64,000 nt of DNA from CAWAND01 sp963783335 (lineage in GTDB: Bacteria; Chloroflexota; Anaerolineae; Anaerolineales; E44-bin32), in assembly GCA_963783335.1 (NCBI GenBank), contig CAWAND010000006.1:124001-188000 (forward strand). The letters are read 5' to 3'. The notes beneath the pieces were generated by a model. That model saw only the letters and a list, made by a program, of their open reading frames with translations. It made no database searches and was not told the DNA's origin. Below, piece after piece: positions 1 to 9,378 of this stretch. A program made the position numbers and the translations under genes. How positions within the stretch are numbered: the stretch's first letter is position 1; each line of letters begins with the position of its first letter.

Positions 1-780
1 CTCAAACCCACATCCTTGCAAATCGATGTCGTTGTGGCTGCGCTGGTGGCGGCCGTGCTGTGGGATTTGTTGACTTGGTACCTCGGGCTGCCGACGTCGT
101 CATCGCACGCGCTGATCGGCGGCCTGCTGGGCGCCGGCATCCTGGCCGACGGCCTGGGTGTGGTGCAGCTGCCCGGGCTGGCCAAAATCCTGCTGGCGCT
201 CTTCCTGTCGCCCCCGATCGGCCTGATCTTCGGCTACTTATTCATGCGCCTGACACTCTGGGCCGTGCGCGACGCCGATCCATCCATCAACCGGCGTTTC
301 CGCAGCTTGCAGGTCGTGACCCTGATCGGGCTGGGACTCAGCCACGGCACCAACGACGGCCAAAAAACGATGGCCGTGATGGCCCTGGGCCTGGTGGCCG
401 GGGGGGTGACTTCAAGCTTCACCATCCCCGTATGGGTGATTGCCAGCAGCGGCCTGGCCATCGCACTGGGCACCGCCATCGGCGGCTGGCCGCTCATCCG
501 CACGCTGGGCGGCAAGATGTTCCGCATTCGGCCCGTGCACGGCTTCAGCTCCCAGGTGGCCGGGATTGCCGTCATTCTGGGCGCCGCCCTGTTGGGGGGT
601 CCCGTAAGCACCACCCAGGTGCTGAGCTCAGCCATCATGGGCACCGGCGCCGCCCAGCGCGTCAGCCAAGTGCGCTGGTTGGTCCTGCGCGACATGGGCA
701 TCGCCTGGATCCTGACCATCCCCATTACGGGCGGCGTGGCAGCGCTCGTCTACCTGTTGCTGGGCCGTTTCATAGGTTGA
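1..780 (+). CDS. Inorganic phosphate transporter, PiT family (5' end outside window)
   Basis: Membrane permease that moves inorganic phosphate with a cation across the cytoplasmic membrane. The frame is already open at base 1, so the first codons lie outside the window; a TTG at 16 is unlikely to be the real start. Two family hallmarks are visible: a GLPTSSSHALIGG stretch near the N-terminus of the visible part, and GLSHGTNDGQK near residue 110 (the second PiT signature, with its N-D pair). Most of the remainder is hydrophobic helices. About 259 residues are visible, roughly the C-terminal two thirds of a typical bacterial PiT. It is convergent with miaA, and its stop codon directly abuts a Rex-like palindrome. 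Family assignment is strong; the ion specificity is inferred from the family. Confidence 0.9.
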   Translation, partial: LKPTSLQIDVVVAALVAAVLWDLLTWYLGLPTSSSHALIGGLLGAGILADGLGVVQLPGLAKILLALFLSPPIGLIFGYLFMRLTLWAVRDADPSINRRFRSLQVVTLIGLGLSHGTNDGQKTMAVMALGLVAGGVTSSFTIPVWVIASSGLAIALGTAIGGWPLIRTLGGKMFRIRPVHGFSSQVAGIAVILGAALLGGPVSTTQVLSSAIMGTGAAQRVSQVRWLVLRDMGIAWILTIPITGGVAALVYLLLGRFIG

Positions 781-798
781 TTGTGAAATCCATCACAA
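781..798. promoter_or_regulatory. Rex-type palindrome, imperfect
   Basis: The sequence TTGTGAAATCCATCACAA fits TTGTGAA-N4-TTCACAA with one mismatch in the right arm. It follows directly after the stop of the phosphate transporter and lies between two convergent genes, so a classical promoter-operator role is doubtful here. Three related palindromes occur in the window at 18637, 38823 and 48917. Confidence 0.35.
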
Positions 799-808
799 AC
801 AGAAGGCT

Positions 809-1744
809 CTAGGCGGGGCCGGCCAGCCAGCGGCGCAGCCTGTCTTCTATCGTCTCGACCACCCCGGGCGCCATGTCAAACCACACGATGTTGGGATCGT
901 CGGCCTTGAACCAGTTGGCTTGTCGCCGGACGAACTTCCGGCTGGCGCTGCGTATCAGTTGTTTGGCTTCCTCAAGACTCATGTCGCCGCGGACAACGTC
1001 CGCCAACTGACGGTAGCCGATGGCCGACATGGCTGGCGCCTCCGGATCGATGCCCCTCTCCAGCAGGCCCGCCACTTCATCCAGCCAACCGTTGGCAAGC
1101 ATGGCGTCTAAGCGGCGATCGATGCGCTCGTACAGGTCCCGCCGAGGGCGGTGCAGCCCGGCCCGGAAGATGTCAAACGGAGGCGGAGCCTTGTGGCGGG
1201 CTTCGCTCGGCCGGGTTCCCGTGCTGTGATAGATCTCCAGAGCCCGCACAACTCGGCGGATATTGCGAGAATCGATGGCACGCGCCCGCTCCGGATCAAC
1301 CTCGGCCAGTCGGGCGTGCAGGGCCTGGTGTCCCTCCGCCTCAGCAAAGGCCTCCAATTGGCGGCGCAGGCCTCGATCTGCCGGCGCCGGAGGCGGCTGC
1401 CATCCCTGCAAGACGGCCGTCAGGTACTGCCCGGTGCCTCCAACCAACAAGGGCAGCCTGCCACGGGCGTGGATATCCTGGATGGCGGCCAGGGCGGCTT
1501 TTCTGTATGCGCCCAGGCTGAAAGGCTGGTCGGGCTGGACGAGGTCAATCAGGTGGTGGGGCACACGCGCCAGGTCGGCCGGGCTCGGTTTGGCGGTGCC
1601 GATGTCCATGCTGCGGTACACGAGCCGCGAGTCGGCCGAGACGACCTCGCCATTCAATCGCTGGGCGAGCTCGATCGATACTTCCGTCTTGCCAACCGCC
1701 GTCGGGCCCAGCAGAGCCACCAGCGGAGCCTGCCGACGCGACAT
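809..1744 (-). CDS. miaA: tRNA dimethylallyltransferase
   Basis: Transfers a dimethylallyl group from DMAPP to N6 of adenosine 37 in tRNAs that read codons starting with U. The 311-residue length is normal. The N-terminal P-loop GPTAVGKT (residues about 13-20) is followed by the family motif SADSRLVYRSMDIGTAKP and, near residue 100, LLVGGTGQYLTAVL. The start ATG overlaps the stop of yraN (TGATG), so miaA is the last gene of a minus-strand run GT4-yraN-miaA with translational coupling. The identification is secure. Confidence 0.96.
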   Translation of the reverse strand: MSRRQAPLVALLGPTAVGKTEVSIELAQRLNGEVVSADSRLVYRSMDIGTAKPSPADLARVPHHLIDLVQPDQPFSLGAYRKAALAAIQDIHARGRLPLLVGGTGQYLTAVLQGWQPPPAPADRGLRRQLEAFAEAEGHQALHARLAEVDPERARAIDSRNIRRVVRALEIYHSTGTRPSEARHKAPPPFDIFRAGLHRPRRDLYERIDRRLDAMLANGWLDEVAGLLERGIDPEAPAMSAIGYRQLADVVRGDMSLEEAKQLIRSASRKFVRRQANWFKADDPNIVWFDMAPGVVETIEDRLRRWLAGPA

Positions 1745-2124
1745 CAGGCCTGCCCTTGGGATTCAGCGCCGATGGCGTTGACGTAGTGTTCCAGACGAGC
1801 CACCTCACCTGACGGACCCTGGTCGATCGCCACCACGTCAAAACGGAAATCCACGTCGATCATGTCACTCTTCTGCAGGTAGGCCCAAGCCGTCTTGCGC
1901 AGCTTGCGCTGCTTGGCGGGAGTGATCGCCTCTTCCGGCGAACCGAAGTCATGCCGGCGCCGGGCTTTGACCTCTACAAAGACGAGGGTCTCACCCTCCT
2001 GCGCCACCCGGTCGAACTCGCCGTGAGACGCATGCCAATTGCGATCCAGGATGCGAAAGCCCTTGTCAACCAGGAAGCGGGCGGCCGTCTCTTCCCCCCA
2101 AGCACCCAGGCCGTGCCGTCCCAT
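1744..2124 (-). CDS. YraN/UPF0102 family endonuclease-like protein
   Basis: Small protein of the YraN (UPF0102) family, which has a restriction-endonuclease-like fold; its cellular function is not settled. The N-terminus GRHGLGAWGEETAARFL and the core HGEFDRVAQE...VFVEVKARR match the family, including the D and E-x-K residues of the PD-(D/E)xK active site. I place the start at the ATG at 2124 rather than the longer frame beginning at 2151, because that ATG overlaps the stop of the upstream glycosyltransferase (TGATG), which predicts coupled translation and a 126-residue protein, the usual size. Its own stop overlaps the miaA start in the same way. Confidence 0.88.
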   Translation of the reverse strand: MGRHGLGAWGEETAARFLVDKGFRILDRNWHASHGEFDRVAQEGETLVFVEVKARRRHDFGSPEEAITPAKQRKLRKTAWAYLQKSDMIDVDFRFDVVAIDQGPSGEVARLEHYVNAIGAESQGQA

Positions 2125-3320
2125 CAAGCCGCGCCGCGCAGTCGATTCCACAGGCGGCGCAGTATTCGTCCATCGCGGGACTTGGGACGCTCGACGAGCG
2201 CCAAGTAGCGCTCTTCGACCATGAGACTGGTGCGCTGGATGTCATACTCGAGTGCCGAACTACGGGCGCGCTCCGACATGTCATTTCGCATCTGGGTGTC
2301 TGCGATCAATCGCGTGAGCTTGGCGGTAAAGGCCGCCAGATCGTTCCGGCAAAGGAAACCATTCTCTCCGTCGGTGATGGTGTCGCCCACGCCGGGCGAA
2401 TCGATCCCCACCACCGGCAGGCCACACGCCAGGGCTTCGATAACCGACAGCGGGTGCACCTCCGTGACCGAAGCCGTCACAAAGGCGTCGGCAGCCGTAA
2501 GGTAGCGGGGGACATCGTCATGGTCCACCATCCCGGAGAACACAACCTTGTGCTGAAGCCCGCTGCGTGCCGCCAGGTCTTCGAGGTTGTCCCTCTCAGG
2601 GCCATCTCCGACGAGCATCAGCCGCGTGTCGGGGTAGGCCGTCTGCGCCCCAGCGAAGGCGCGCACAAGGAAGGTCAGGTTCTTCTCCGGCCCGAGCCGG
2701 CCGCTGTAAACAAGGAGGACTTCGTCTTTTTCAACCCCTAATTCCTCTCGCGGGATAGGTTGAATATCCTCCTCGAAGCGGCCGATGTCGACGCCATTCG
2801 GGATGACATCGATCGGGGTACTGACATCCAGGTCGCGCAGGACCTTTTTAAGACCATTGGAGGGCGCGATAACCAGATCAACTTCCTTGCAAAATGACGG
2901 CAAGTAGGCTTGAAGAAATGACGTGCCGACCACATCCGGCAGCATCGGGAGGTACGCCTGGGCGTACAGGTCGTAGCGCGTGTGATTGGTGAAGACAATC
3001 GGGATGTTCTTGGGTCGACAGTAGCGCAGGGCCAGGCGTCCGCTGAGGAACGGATGTTGAACGTGGGCGATATCCATCGTTTCCAGCAGGCGCCTGGCCG
3101 CGCTGGCATAGCGGAAACCGAGGTGGATCCCAGTGTCCGCCACCGGAACGCCCGGAGACCGGATGATATTCGTCTCATCATCCGGGAAGTCCAAATCGCC
3201 AAAGGTAAAGACGAAGACCTCATGTCCTCGGCTCTCGAGGACCTGCTTGTTGAGGCTGATGTAGTGGGTGATGCCGCTCACGTGCGGCTTGTACGTGTCG
3301 GCGAGCAGGCCGATTCGCAT
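2124..3320 (-). CDS. Glycosyltransferase family 4 (GT-B fold)
   Basis: Retaining glycosyltransferase of the GT4 type, probably acting at the inner face of the membrane on a lipid acceptor. At 398 residues it has the expected size. It begins MRIGLLADTYKPHVSGI, the normal GT4 N-terminal strand, and contains a C-terminal donor-site region with LVYSGRLGPEKN, VGDGPERDNLEDLA and TEVHPLSVIEALACGLPVVG (the E-x7-E type motif). The start at 3320 is favoured over the longer frame because GGGAGGA precedes it and the conserved fold begins there. The best relatives are diacylglycerol glucosyltransferases or alpha-mannosyltransferases, but the donor and acceptor cannot be read from sequence. Confidence 0.88.
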   Translation of the reverse strand: MRIGLLADTYKPHVSGITHYISLNKQVLESRGHEVFVFTFGDLDFPDDETNIIRSPGVPVADTGIHLGFRYASAARRLLETMDIAHVQHPFLSGRLALRYCRPKNIPIVFTNHTRYDLYAQAYLPMLPDVVGTSFLQAYLPSFCKEVDLVIAPSNGLKKVLRDLDVSTPIDVIPNGVDIGRFEEDIQPIPREELGVEKDEVLLVYSGRLGPEKNLTFLVRAFAGAQTAYPDTRLMLVGDGPERDNLEDLAARSGLQHKVVFSGMVDHDDVPRYLTAADAFVTASVTEVHPLSVIEALACGLPVVGIDSPGVGDTITDGENGFLCRNDLAAFTAKLTRLIADTQMRNDMSERARSSALEYDIQRTSLMVEERYLALVERPKSRDGRILRRLWNRLRGAA

Positions 3321-3342
3321 TCCTCGTCCTCCCGGCTTTTCT

Positions 3343-3371
3343 ATCCTAGCTTGGCCACCACATGCGGTCAA
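3343..3371 (-). promoter_or_regulatory. Sigma-70-like promoter for GT4-yraN-miaA
   Basis: On the minus strand TTGACC and TAGGAT are separated by exactly 17 bases, about 23 bases upstream of the start codon of the glycosyltransferase. This predicts a short leader that contains the GGGAGGA ribosome binding site. Confidence 0.5.
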
Positions 3372-3389
3372 GCTGTCTGCGGGCTCGGC

Positions 3390-3418
3390 TTGGTTGACCC
3401 CTTGAACTGTGCTATGCT
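3390..3418 (+). promoter_or_regulatory. Candidate promoter for the cyclic-nucleotide-binding gene
   Basis: TTGGTT and TATGCT with a 17-base spacer end 30 bases upstream of the ATG at 3449. It overlaps the divergent GT4 promoter region only at its upstream edge, so this is a compact divergent promoter region. Confidence 0.35.
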
Positions 3419-3448
3419 TTGGCCGTTCTCCCAACCTTGCGAGGGGAC

Positions 3449-3931
3449 ATGAATCTCGTCAGCATTCTGCGGCAGGCCGACATCTTCGCCGACATCAGCC
3501 CAGCCCAGCTTGAGCTGGTGGCCTCCTTGTGCCAGATTCGAGACGCCTCCAAGGGCGACCTGATCTTCGAAGAGAACGCCACCAGTGATGAATTGTATGT
3601 CATCGCCGAGGGGGAAGTCGACATTCTCGTCGATCCAGCCCTCGTCAGCCGTCCGGGCCGCAAGAGCCGCGGCCCATCGGCGATTGCCCGGCTGCGGCGC
3701 GGCCAGTCCTTTGGCGAAATCGCCCTGGTCGACCAGGGCTCCAGGTCGGCCTCCGCCCGAGCTGCCAGCGACGCCTTGTCGCTGGTCGTTATCCCGCGGG
3801 ACCGACTGATACTCCTATGCGAGAGTGATCCCGTTCTGGGCTTCCACCTAATGCGCAACCTGGCCGCTGACCTGGCCATCAAGCTGAGAAACACCGATCT
3901 GCAGCTTCGCGCTGGCCTGCTCGACTCCTGA
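3449..3931 (+). CDS. Stand-alone cyclic-nucleotide-binding domain protein
   Basis: A 160-residue protein made of one cNMP-binding (Crp-type) beta barrel. It starts ILRQADIFADISPAQLELVA and continues with GDLIFEE, DELYVIAEGEVDIL and the binding-cassette segment GQSFGEIALVDQGSRSASARA, which carries the E and R residues that contact the cyclic nucleotide phosphate. There is no helix-turn-helix after the barrel, so it is not a CRP/FNR transcription factor. More likely it is a regulatory subunit or a sensor acting through protein contacts. The start at 3449 has GAGGGGA just upstream. The ligand (cAMP, cGMP or none) is unknown. Confidence 0.85.
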   Translation: MNLVSILRQADIFADISPAQLELVASLCQIRDASKGDLIFEENATSDELYVIAEGEVDILVDPALVSRPGRKSRGPSAIARLRRGQSFGEIALVDQGSRSASARAASDALSLVVIPRDRLILLCESDPVLGFHLMRNLAADLAIKLRNTDLQLRAGLLDS

Positions 3932-3965
3932 TCACCGCCACCGGAGAATCTCGTACCATGTTTGT

Positions 3966-3996
3966 TTGACATTTGTACGCTCCCCTCCGATAGAAT
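3966..3996 (+). promoter_or_regulatory. Promoter of first liv operon
   Basis: TTGACA at 3966 is followed after 17-19 bases by GATAGAAT. The surrounding bases (CATGTTTGTT upstream and ATAGAATT at the -10) recur in front of the second liv operon at about 10248-10302, so the promoter was duplicated with the genes. A perfect 10-base palindrome CTGACGTCAG lies downstream at 4060-4069. The 3932-4177 gap holds nothing else I can recognise. Confidence 0.5.
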
Positions 3997-4177
3997 TCTT
4001 TGTGTTAGAGATGCCCAAGTCGAGTGCTATAGGGCCTCGAAAAACGCGGGAAATCACATCTGACGTCAGTCGAGCTGGAAAAGGAGCTGGCCTGGGAAGA
4101 GGTATCTTGTGCGTTGGAGCGACTTCAATTTCTGAGCTATTGCAGCATCTGACCCGAAGTAGGAGGAGGAAGTTGGT

Positions 4178-5561
4178 ATGAAACGCGGTTTTGGTCATTC
4201 CTTAGTCTGCTCATCATCGCGGCCATGGCATTGGCCGCATGCGGTCCTGGCCCGCGGCGGCGCCCATTACCTCGGCGCCGAGCGGTGGAGCCCAAGCCAC
4301 CAATGCACCCGCTGGACGCTCCAGCGCCTCATCCGGGCAGCGGTGGTGCCTACAACTGCACCGACGCCATCGGTTGTGTGACCGTCGCCCCGGATGCTCC
4401 TTGAAGATCGCTGCGCTGCAGACAATCAGCGGTGACACGGCCGGCTTTCTGGGCACCGACCAGGTCCGAGCCGTCAAGATCCCCATTGACGACAAGGGCG
4501 GCAAGTTCATGGGCCACGATATCAACTGCGAAGTCGAAGACGACGGCTGCAACCCGAAGGCGGCACCACGGGTGCTAGACAGAAAATCGTCTCCGACCCC
4601 CAGGTGGTTGGCATGATCGGCACCGAGCTGCTCGGGCGGCCGGTGTGCCCAGCTTCGCAGATGATCTCCGCTCGCCTGGTACTTCATGATTTTCGGGCTC
4701 CAACACCGCTCCACGCTGACCTCGGTCACCGGCCTGACAAGGGCCAGTCCTGGCAGCCCGGTTACTTGCGAACCGCCCACAACGACAAGTCTCCAGGGCG
4801 CGTGCAGCATGCCAACTTCGTGCTATGACAAGCTTGGCCTCGACCAGAGAGCCGCCAGCCATCAACGATGGTGACCCCTACACGGAAGGCCTGACGACTG
4901 TGTTCGACCAGGTAGTTCAAGAGCCTGGGCGGCCAGAACGTGGCCTCCACGGCCGTCGACGTTGACGCAGACGGACATGCGCCCGGTGCTGAACGTCCGT
5001 GGCCACGGCCGGCGCGCCAGGTTCGTCTACTTCCCGATCTTTGAACCGGCAGATTGCGCCTACATTGTCAAGCAGTCGAAGGACGTGGAAGGCTTCAGCG
5101 TACATCAAAGCTGATGGGCGCCGACGGCCTGCTGTCGGACACGTTCGATCCAAGAACGTGGGGCAGGATGGCATCGGCGATGTACTTACTCCGACCTGGC
5201 GACCCGGTCGGATGACGCCTACTCTGCGTTAGTCAAGAAGTATCAGGCCAAGTTCGGCGAGAAGCCGATCGAGGCGTTCCACGCCCGCACGTTATGACGC
5301 GGCCAACATGCTGTTTGCGGCCTTGAAGAAGGTGACCGTGAAAAACTCAGACGGCACCCTGCATATCCCGCGACAGGGCCTGCGACGACGCTGTACGCCA
5401 CCAAGGACTTCAAGGGTTTGACGGGCACGCTCACCTGCGATCAGTACGGTGACTGCGGCGCCCCGAAGATCAACATCGTACGTCTCGACGATCCGTCGGC
5501 CGGTATCGAGGGCCTGCGGAGCAATGTCATCAAGACCTACGACTACAGTGGCGGGCAGTAA
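4178..5561 (+). pseudogene. livK: Branched-chain amino acid ABC transporter substrate-binding protein, multiply frameshifted
   Basis: Remnant or badly read copy of a periplasmic leucine/isoleucine/valine-binding lipoprotein. Pieces in all three frames align in order with the intact paralogue at 10502. The signal peptide with lipobox ALAACG is recovered after one indel near 4192. Then come TDAIGCVTVAPDAP, a long segment including EVEDDGCNPK, RTAHNDK, NDGDPYTEGL, and the C-terminal GTLTCDQYGDCGAPKI ending at the TAA at 5559. On the order of ten small indels interrupt 1.4 kb while the residues between them stay conserved. That pattern suggests either very recent decay or poor base calling rather than an old pseudogene. 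A ribosome binding site (GTAGGAGGAGG) precedes the ATG. It heads the first liv operon. Confidence 0.8.
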
Positions 5562-5649
5562 TCACCGTCTGGCTTGAACGTCAACAAGAGCGAGCGATAG
5601 AGTTCAGCCTATCGAGCTGGCTCATCGCTCGTCCTCAAGGCTGGTACTT

Positions 5650-6733
5650 ATGCAGAAATCCCTTCCCCAAGCGGAGAAGCGGGGCTTCATCCGGGCTAAC
5701 TTCGTCGGGATCATGATCTGGCTGCTGCGGATCGTGACCGTGGTCATCGTGGTCTGGGGTGCTTACAACTCCATCTCGTCAGGTACTTACTCCCTGTCAC
5801 AGTGGAAGGACCTCGTTATCTTCGGCCTGGCGCAAGGCGGTATGTACGGACTTATCGCGCTCGGCTACACGCTGATCTATGGCATTCTTGGTTTCATCAA
5901 CTTCGCCCATGGTGACATTTTCATGAGCGGCATGATGGTCGGCTATTTCGTCGCCGACGATCTGAACACCCTCGGGTTCTGGAACGCGCATCCGGTCTTA
6001 TCATTGCTGATCATCCTGGCCGTGTCGATGGCCACCTCCTCCTTGGTGGCGGTGATCATCGAACGCATTGCCTACAAGCCGCTGCGCAACGCCCCCCGCT
6101 TGATCCCGCTCATCACATCCATTGGCGCGTCCTTCTCACTGGAATACCTGTTCAAAGGTCTGTTCGGCGCCGCCGCCAAGTCCTACCCGGACATGACCTC
6201 CATCGATGGCTTCCTGAATATTGGGGGCTTCCACATCTTGAAGACCCAGGCGCTCGTGCTCGGGGGCGTCCTGGTCATGATGGTTTCCCTGTTCTGGTTC
6301 GTGGAGCACACACGAGCCGGCAAGTCGATCCGGGCGGTGGCCGAGGACAAGGAAATCGCGGCATTGATGGGGGTCAATGTCGAAAGGACGATCATCATTA
6401 CGTTCGCGCTTGGTGGTGCGATGGCTGGTGCTGCCGGCTTGTTCTATGCGCTGGGCTTCAACCAAGTCTACTTCCATGGCCGGATTTGTACCAGGCATCA
6501 AGGCGTTTACCGCCGCCGTGCTGGGAGGTATTGGCAACATCCCAGGAGCGATGGTGGGCGGTGTGACATTGGGGCTGCTGGAATCGCTGGGCCCTGTGCT
6601 CATCCTGGCCGGATTGGGCATCCCGTCACCGCATCAACTGAGCGATGTGGTGGCTTTTGCCGTGCTGACCCTGGTGCTTATCTTCCGCCCCACTGGCCTT
6701 CTTGGTGAACGACTTTCCCAGGAGAAGGCCTAA
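5650..6733 (+). CDS. livH: Branched-chain amino acid ABC permease LivH, one frameshift
   Basis: Inner-membrane permease that forms the Liv channel with LivM. The N-terminal part carries the family segment FINFAHGDIFM after about 85 residues, and YKPLRNAPRLIPLI around residue 150. The frame breaks at about 6475: the protein ends wrongly in the longest frame, but the next frame continues exactly with AGFVPGIKAFTAAVLGGIG and ends RPTGLLGERLSQEKA at 6733. One extra (or two missing) base restores a protein of about 361 residues. The unbroken paralogue segment at 12610-12700 shows what the sequence should be. Two bases separate its stop from the livM start. Confidence 0.85.
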
Positions 6734-6735
6734 TC

Positions 6736-8584
6736 ATGACAGAGGCAACGAATCCTACCCCTTCGACCCCGCCGGCGGCCCCACCTGTGCCGGACGAGGC
6801 CGTCCAAGTGGCTCCCCGGGATCAGCTACCGCAAGGCACTTTCGCTATGGCATGATCGGCGGTTTGGTCCTGATCACCTTCGCCACGATCGGCGCCCTGC
6901 AGACCTTCCAGACCAAGTCCATCATCAACGGGGTACTCAACCTGGGCTATCTTGGGTTGGGTCTGCTTCCGCTGATCATGGGCCTGCTTGCCGCCCGGCT
7001 GCCGGAGGCCAAAGAAGGCTATGTTCAGGCCAAACCCGGGGCCGCGCAACCTCATCGCCGGGCTGATGGTCGGCTTTGTCTCCGGCGAGCTCTTGCTGGA
7101 CTTCGCCCTTTTCGTCCAGGTCGTGAACATCCGTCCAGTTTTTATCAATGTGTCACCGCAAATGGTTTCCCTGATCGCTTTCGGCCAGGCCAATCAGGCC
7201 ACCGGCCTCGCCCTGCTCCTGCTGACGACAACCATCCTGGGCGGAATCGGCGGTCTGCTGGAGGTCCTGCCCAAGGCCTGGCGCAGCGCGCTCGGTGGGC
7301 GGTCTGACCTGGGTCGTGATGGTCGGGCTGTTCGACGTCGTCTTCTCGGCCTTCTTCCGCGGCGCCAAACTACAGCAGGTTGACAGCTTCCTGTATTCGG
7401 CGGCCGGCGGCCTGCATTTGAACGGCGCCATGCTGGTTTTCATCGTCGCCGCCAGCCTGTACTTTGTGCGGGAGAGCCAGGGCAAGGCCATCGGGCGCCG
7501 CTACCGCCAGCTCCCCGACCCCGCCCGAAGAAGCGTCAAATATAGCGGGCTGGCAGCCCTGGTCTTGGTCCTGCTCATCCTGCCGGAGCTGCTGGGGCCG
7601 TTCATCAGTGAAGTGCTGGACCTGGTGGGCATCTACATGCTGATGGGTTTGGGGCTCAACATCGTGGTCGGGCTCGCCGGGCTGCTGGACCTCGGCTACG
7701 TGGCGTTCTTCGCGGTCGGCGCCTATACGACCGCCGTCCTGACCTCGCCGGCATCGCCGGCGGTGGCCCCCGAGCTGACGTTCTGGCTGGCGATTCCCTT
7801 CGTCCTGCTGGCGGCGGCGCTGGCCGGTTTGATCGTTGGCACCCCGGTCCTGCGTATGCGAGGCGACTACCTGGCCATCGTCACCCTGGGGTTTGGTGAA
7901 ATCGCCCGCCTGCTGGTGACGTCCGCCTGGTTCAAACCCCTGCTAGGGGGCGCCCAAGGGATCTTGAAGATCCCGGCCATCGTGATTTACGATTTCGTCG
8001 GAGCACCGATTGTCTTCAACACGCCCCCGAAGGTCCTGTACTTGGTGGCCCTGTTCTGCTTGATCGCCGCTTACGTATCGTGGCGGCTCAAGGATTCCCG
8101 GGTCGGTCGTGCATGGATGGCGATGCGCGAAGACGAGGACGTGGCCGAGGCCATGGGCGTCAATATCGTTGAGGCCAAGCTCAAGGCCTTCATCACCGGC
8201 GCCGTGCTGGCCAGCATCGGCGGGGCACTGTTCGCCACCAAGATCGGATCGATCTTCCCGAACAGCTTCAATATCATCGTCTCCATCACCGTCCTGGTGA
8301 TCATCATCGTCGGCGGCATGGGCAGCATCCCCGGTGTCGTCGTCGGCGCCTTCGTGCTCGAGGGCGTGCCCCAACTGCTCCGGGAGTTCCAGGACTTCCA
8401 GTTCCTGGCTTACGGGATCCTGCTCATCATCATGATGCTCTATCGGCCCGAGGGGCTGATCCCGAGCCGTGAATGGGCCAGGGAGCTCCACGAGGAAGAG
8501 ATGTCCCAGGACGCCTGGCTGAAGGACGTGAAGCAGCAAGATGACGAAGCCGCCGAAAGCGGGGCACCGGCGGCGGACCAGTGA
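6736..8584 (+). CDS. livM: Branched-chain amino acid ABC permease LivM, about three frameshifts
   Basis: Second Liv permease. The C-terminal 310 residues are intact and typical: GLGLNIVVGLAGLLDLGYVAF, VLRMRGDYLAIVTLGFGEI (shown in parts by the family), and MAMREDEDVAEAMGVN. The N-terminal 270 residues form an extra group of membrane helices also found in the paralogue at 12897. Frame changes are needed near 6830, 7035 and 7290 to connect the ATG at 6736 to the C-terminal frame. Each lies in a G/C-rich run. If they are real the permease is dead; if they are read errors the protein has about 616 residues. The stop lies 8 bases before livG. Confidence 0.85.
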
Positions 8585-8592
8585 GGTAGCTG

Positions 8593-9378
8593 ATGGCGTT
8601 ACTCGAAATTCAGAAGCTCTCCAAAGACTTCGGCGGCCTGCGGGCCATCGACAGCCTGGATTTCCACATCGACAAAGGTGAGATCGTCAGCGTGATCGGC
8701 CCAAACGGCGCCGGCAAGACCACCTTCTTCAACCTCATCACCGGACTGTACCCGCCCGATGAGGGCGACATCCTTTTCAATGGAGGCAGCCTTGTCGGTC
8801 TCCGGCCGGATGAAATTACCAAGCGCGGCATCGCCCGAACCTTCCAGAATGTGAGACTTTTCACAAACCTCACCATTTTGCAGAACGTGATGATCGCTCA
8901 GCACTGCCGGACAAAGGCTGGGATCTTTGGCACCATCCTGCACCTTCCCGGGACGGTCCGGGAGGAAGCCCGAATTCGCCAACATGCGGAGGAGACGCTG
9001 GCCTTCTTCGGCAGCCGCCTTGTCGGCTTCAGGTTGAACCAACCCGCATCGGTGCTCTCGTATGCCAACCGGCGGCGCCTCGAAATCGCTCGGGCGATGG
9101 CCACCGAAGCCGAGCTGCTCCTTCTTGATGAGCCGACCGCCGGCATGAACCCGCGTGAGACGAATGAGCTGACCAACCTGATCGGCCGCTTGCGGGATGA
9201 AAAGGGGTACACGATCATCGTCATCGAACACGACATGCGCCTGGTCAAAGGGGTGTCCGATCGGGTATGCGTCCTAGACTACGGCCGCTTGATCGCTGAG
9301 GGCGAATATGCCGAGGTGGCCCAAAACGAACGCGTCTTGGAGGCGTACCTGGGCCGCAAGGGGGTGAAAGCGGCATGA
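8593..9378 (+). CDS. livG: Branched-chain amino acid ABC transporter ATPase LivG
   Basis: Cytoplasmic ATPase of the first Liv transporter, 261 residues and uninterrupted. Walker A is GPNGAGKT near residue 37. The signature loop is LSYANRRRLEIARAMA, which departs from the canonical LSGGQ but is normal for LivG. Walker B is LLLLDEPTAGMNP, and the switch histidine is in VIEHDMRLV. The C-terminus AYLGRKG is typical. The last four bases overlap the livF start (ATGA), so the two ATPases are coupled. Confidence 0.95.
   Translation: MALLEIQKLSKDFGGLRAIDSLDFHIDKGEIVSVIGPNGAGKTTFFNLITGLYPPDEGDILFNGGSLVGLRPDEITKRGIARTFQNVRLFTNLTILQNVMIAQHCRTKAGIFGTILHLPGTVREEARIRQHAEETLAFFGSRLVGFRLNQPASVLSYANRRRLEIARAMATEAELLLLDEPTAGMNPRETNELTNLIGRLRDEKGYTIIVIEHDMRLVKGVSDRVCVLDYGRLIAEGEYAEVAQNERVLEAYLGRKGVKAA

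Noticed and set aside
234..725. Long antisense frames opposite the high-GC genes (for example 234-725, 7943-8539, 12178-12771, 59743-61080)
   Set aside because: They are shadows of the third-position GC bias of the real genes; their products are low-complexity and lack domains.
4239..4616. A separate 125-residue protein inside the first livK
   Set aside because: Its sequence aligns with the LivK paralogue and is only one frame fragment of the disrupted gene.
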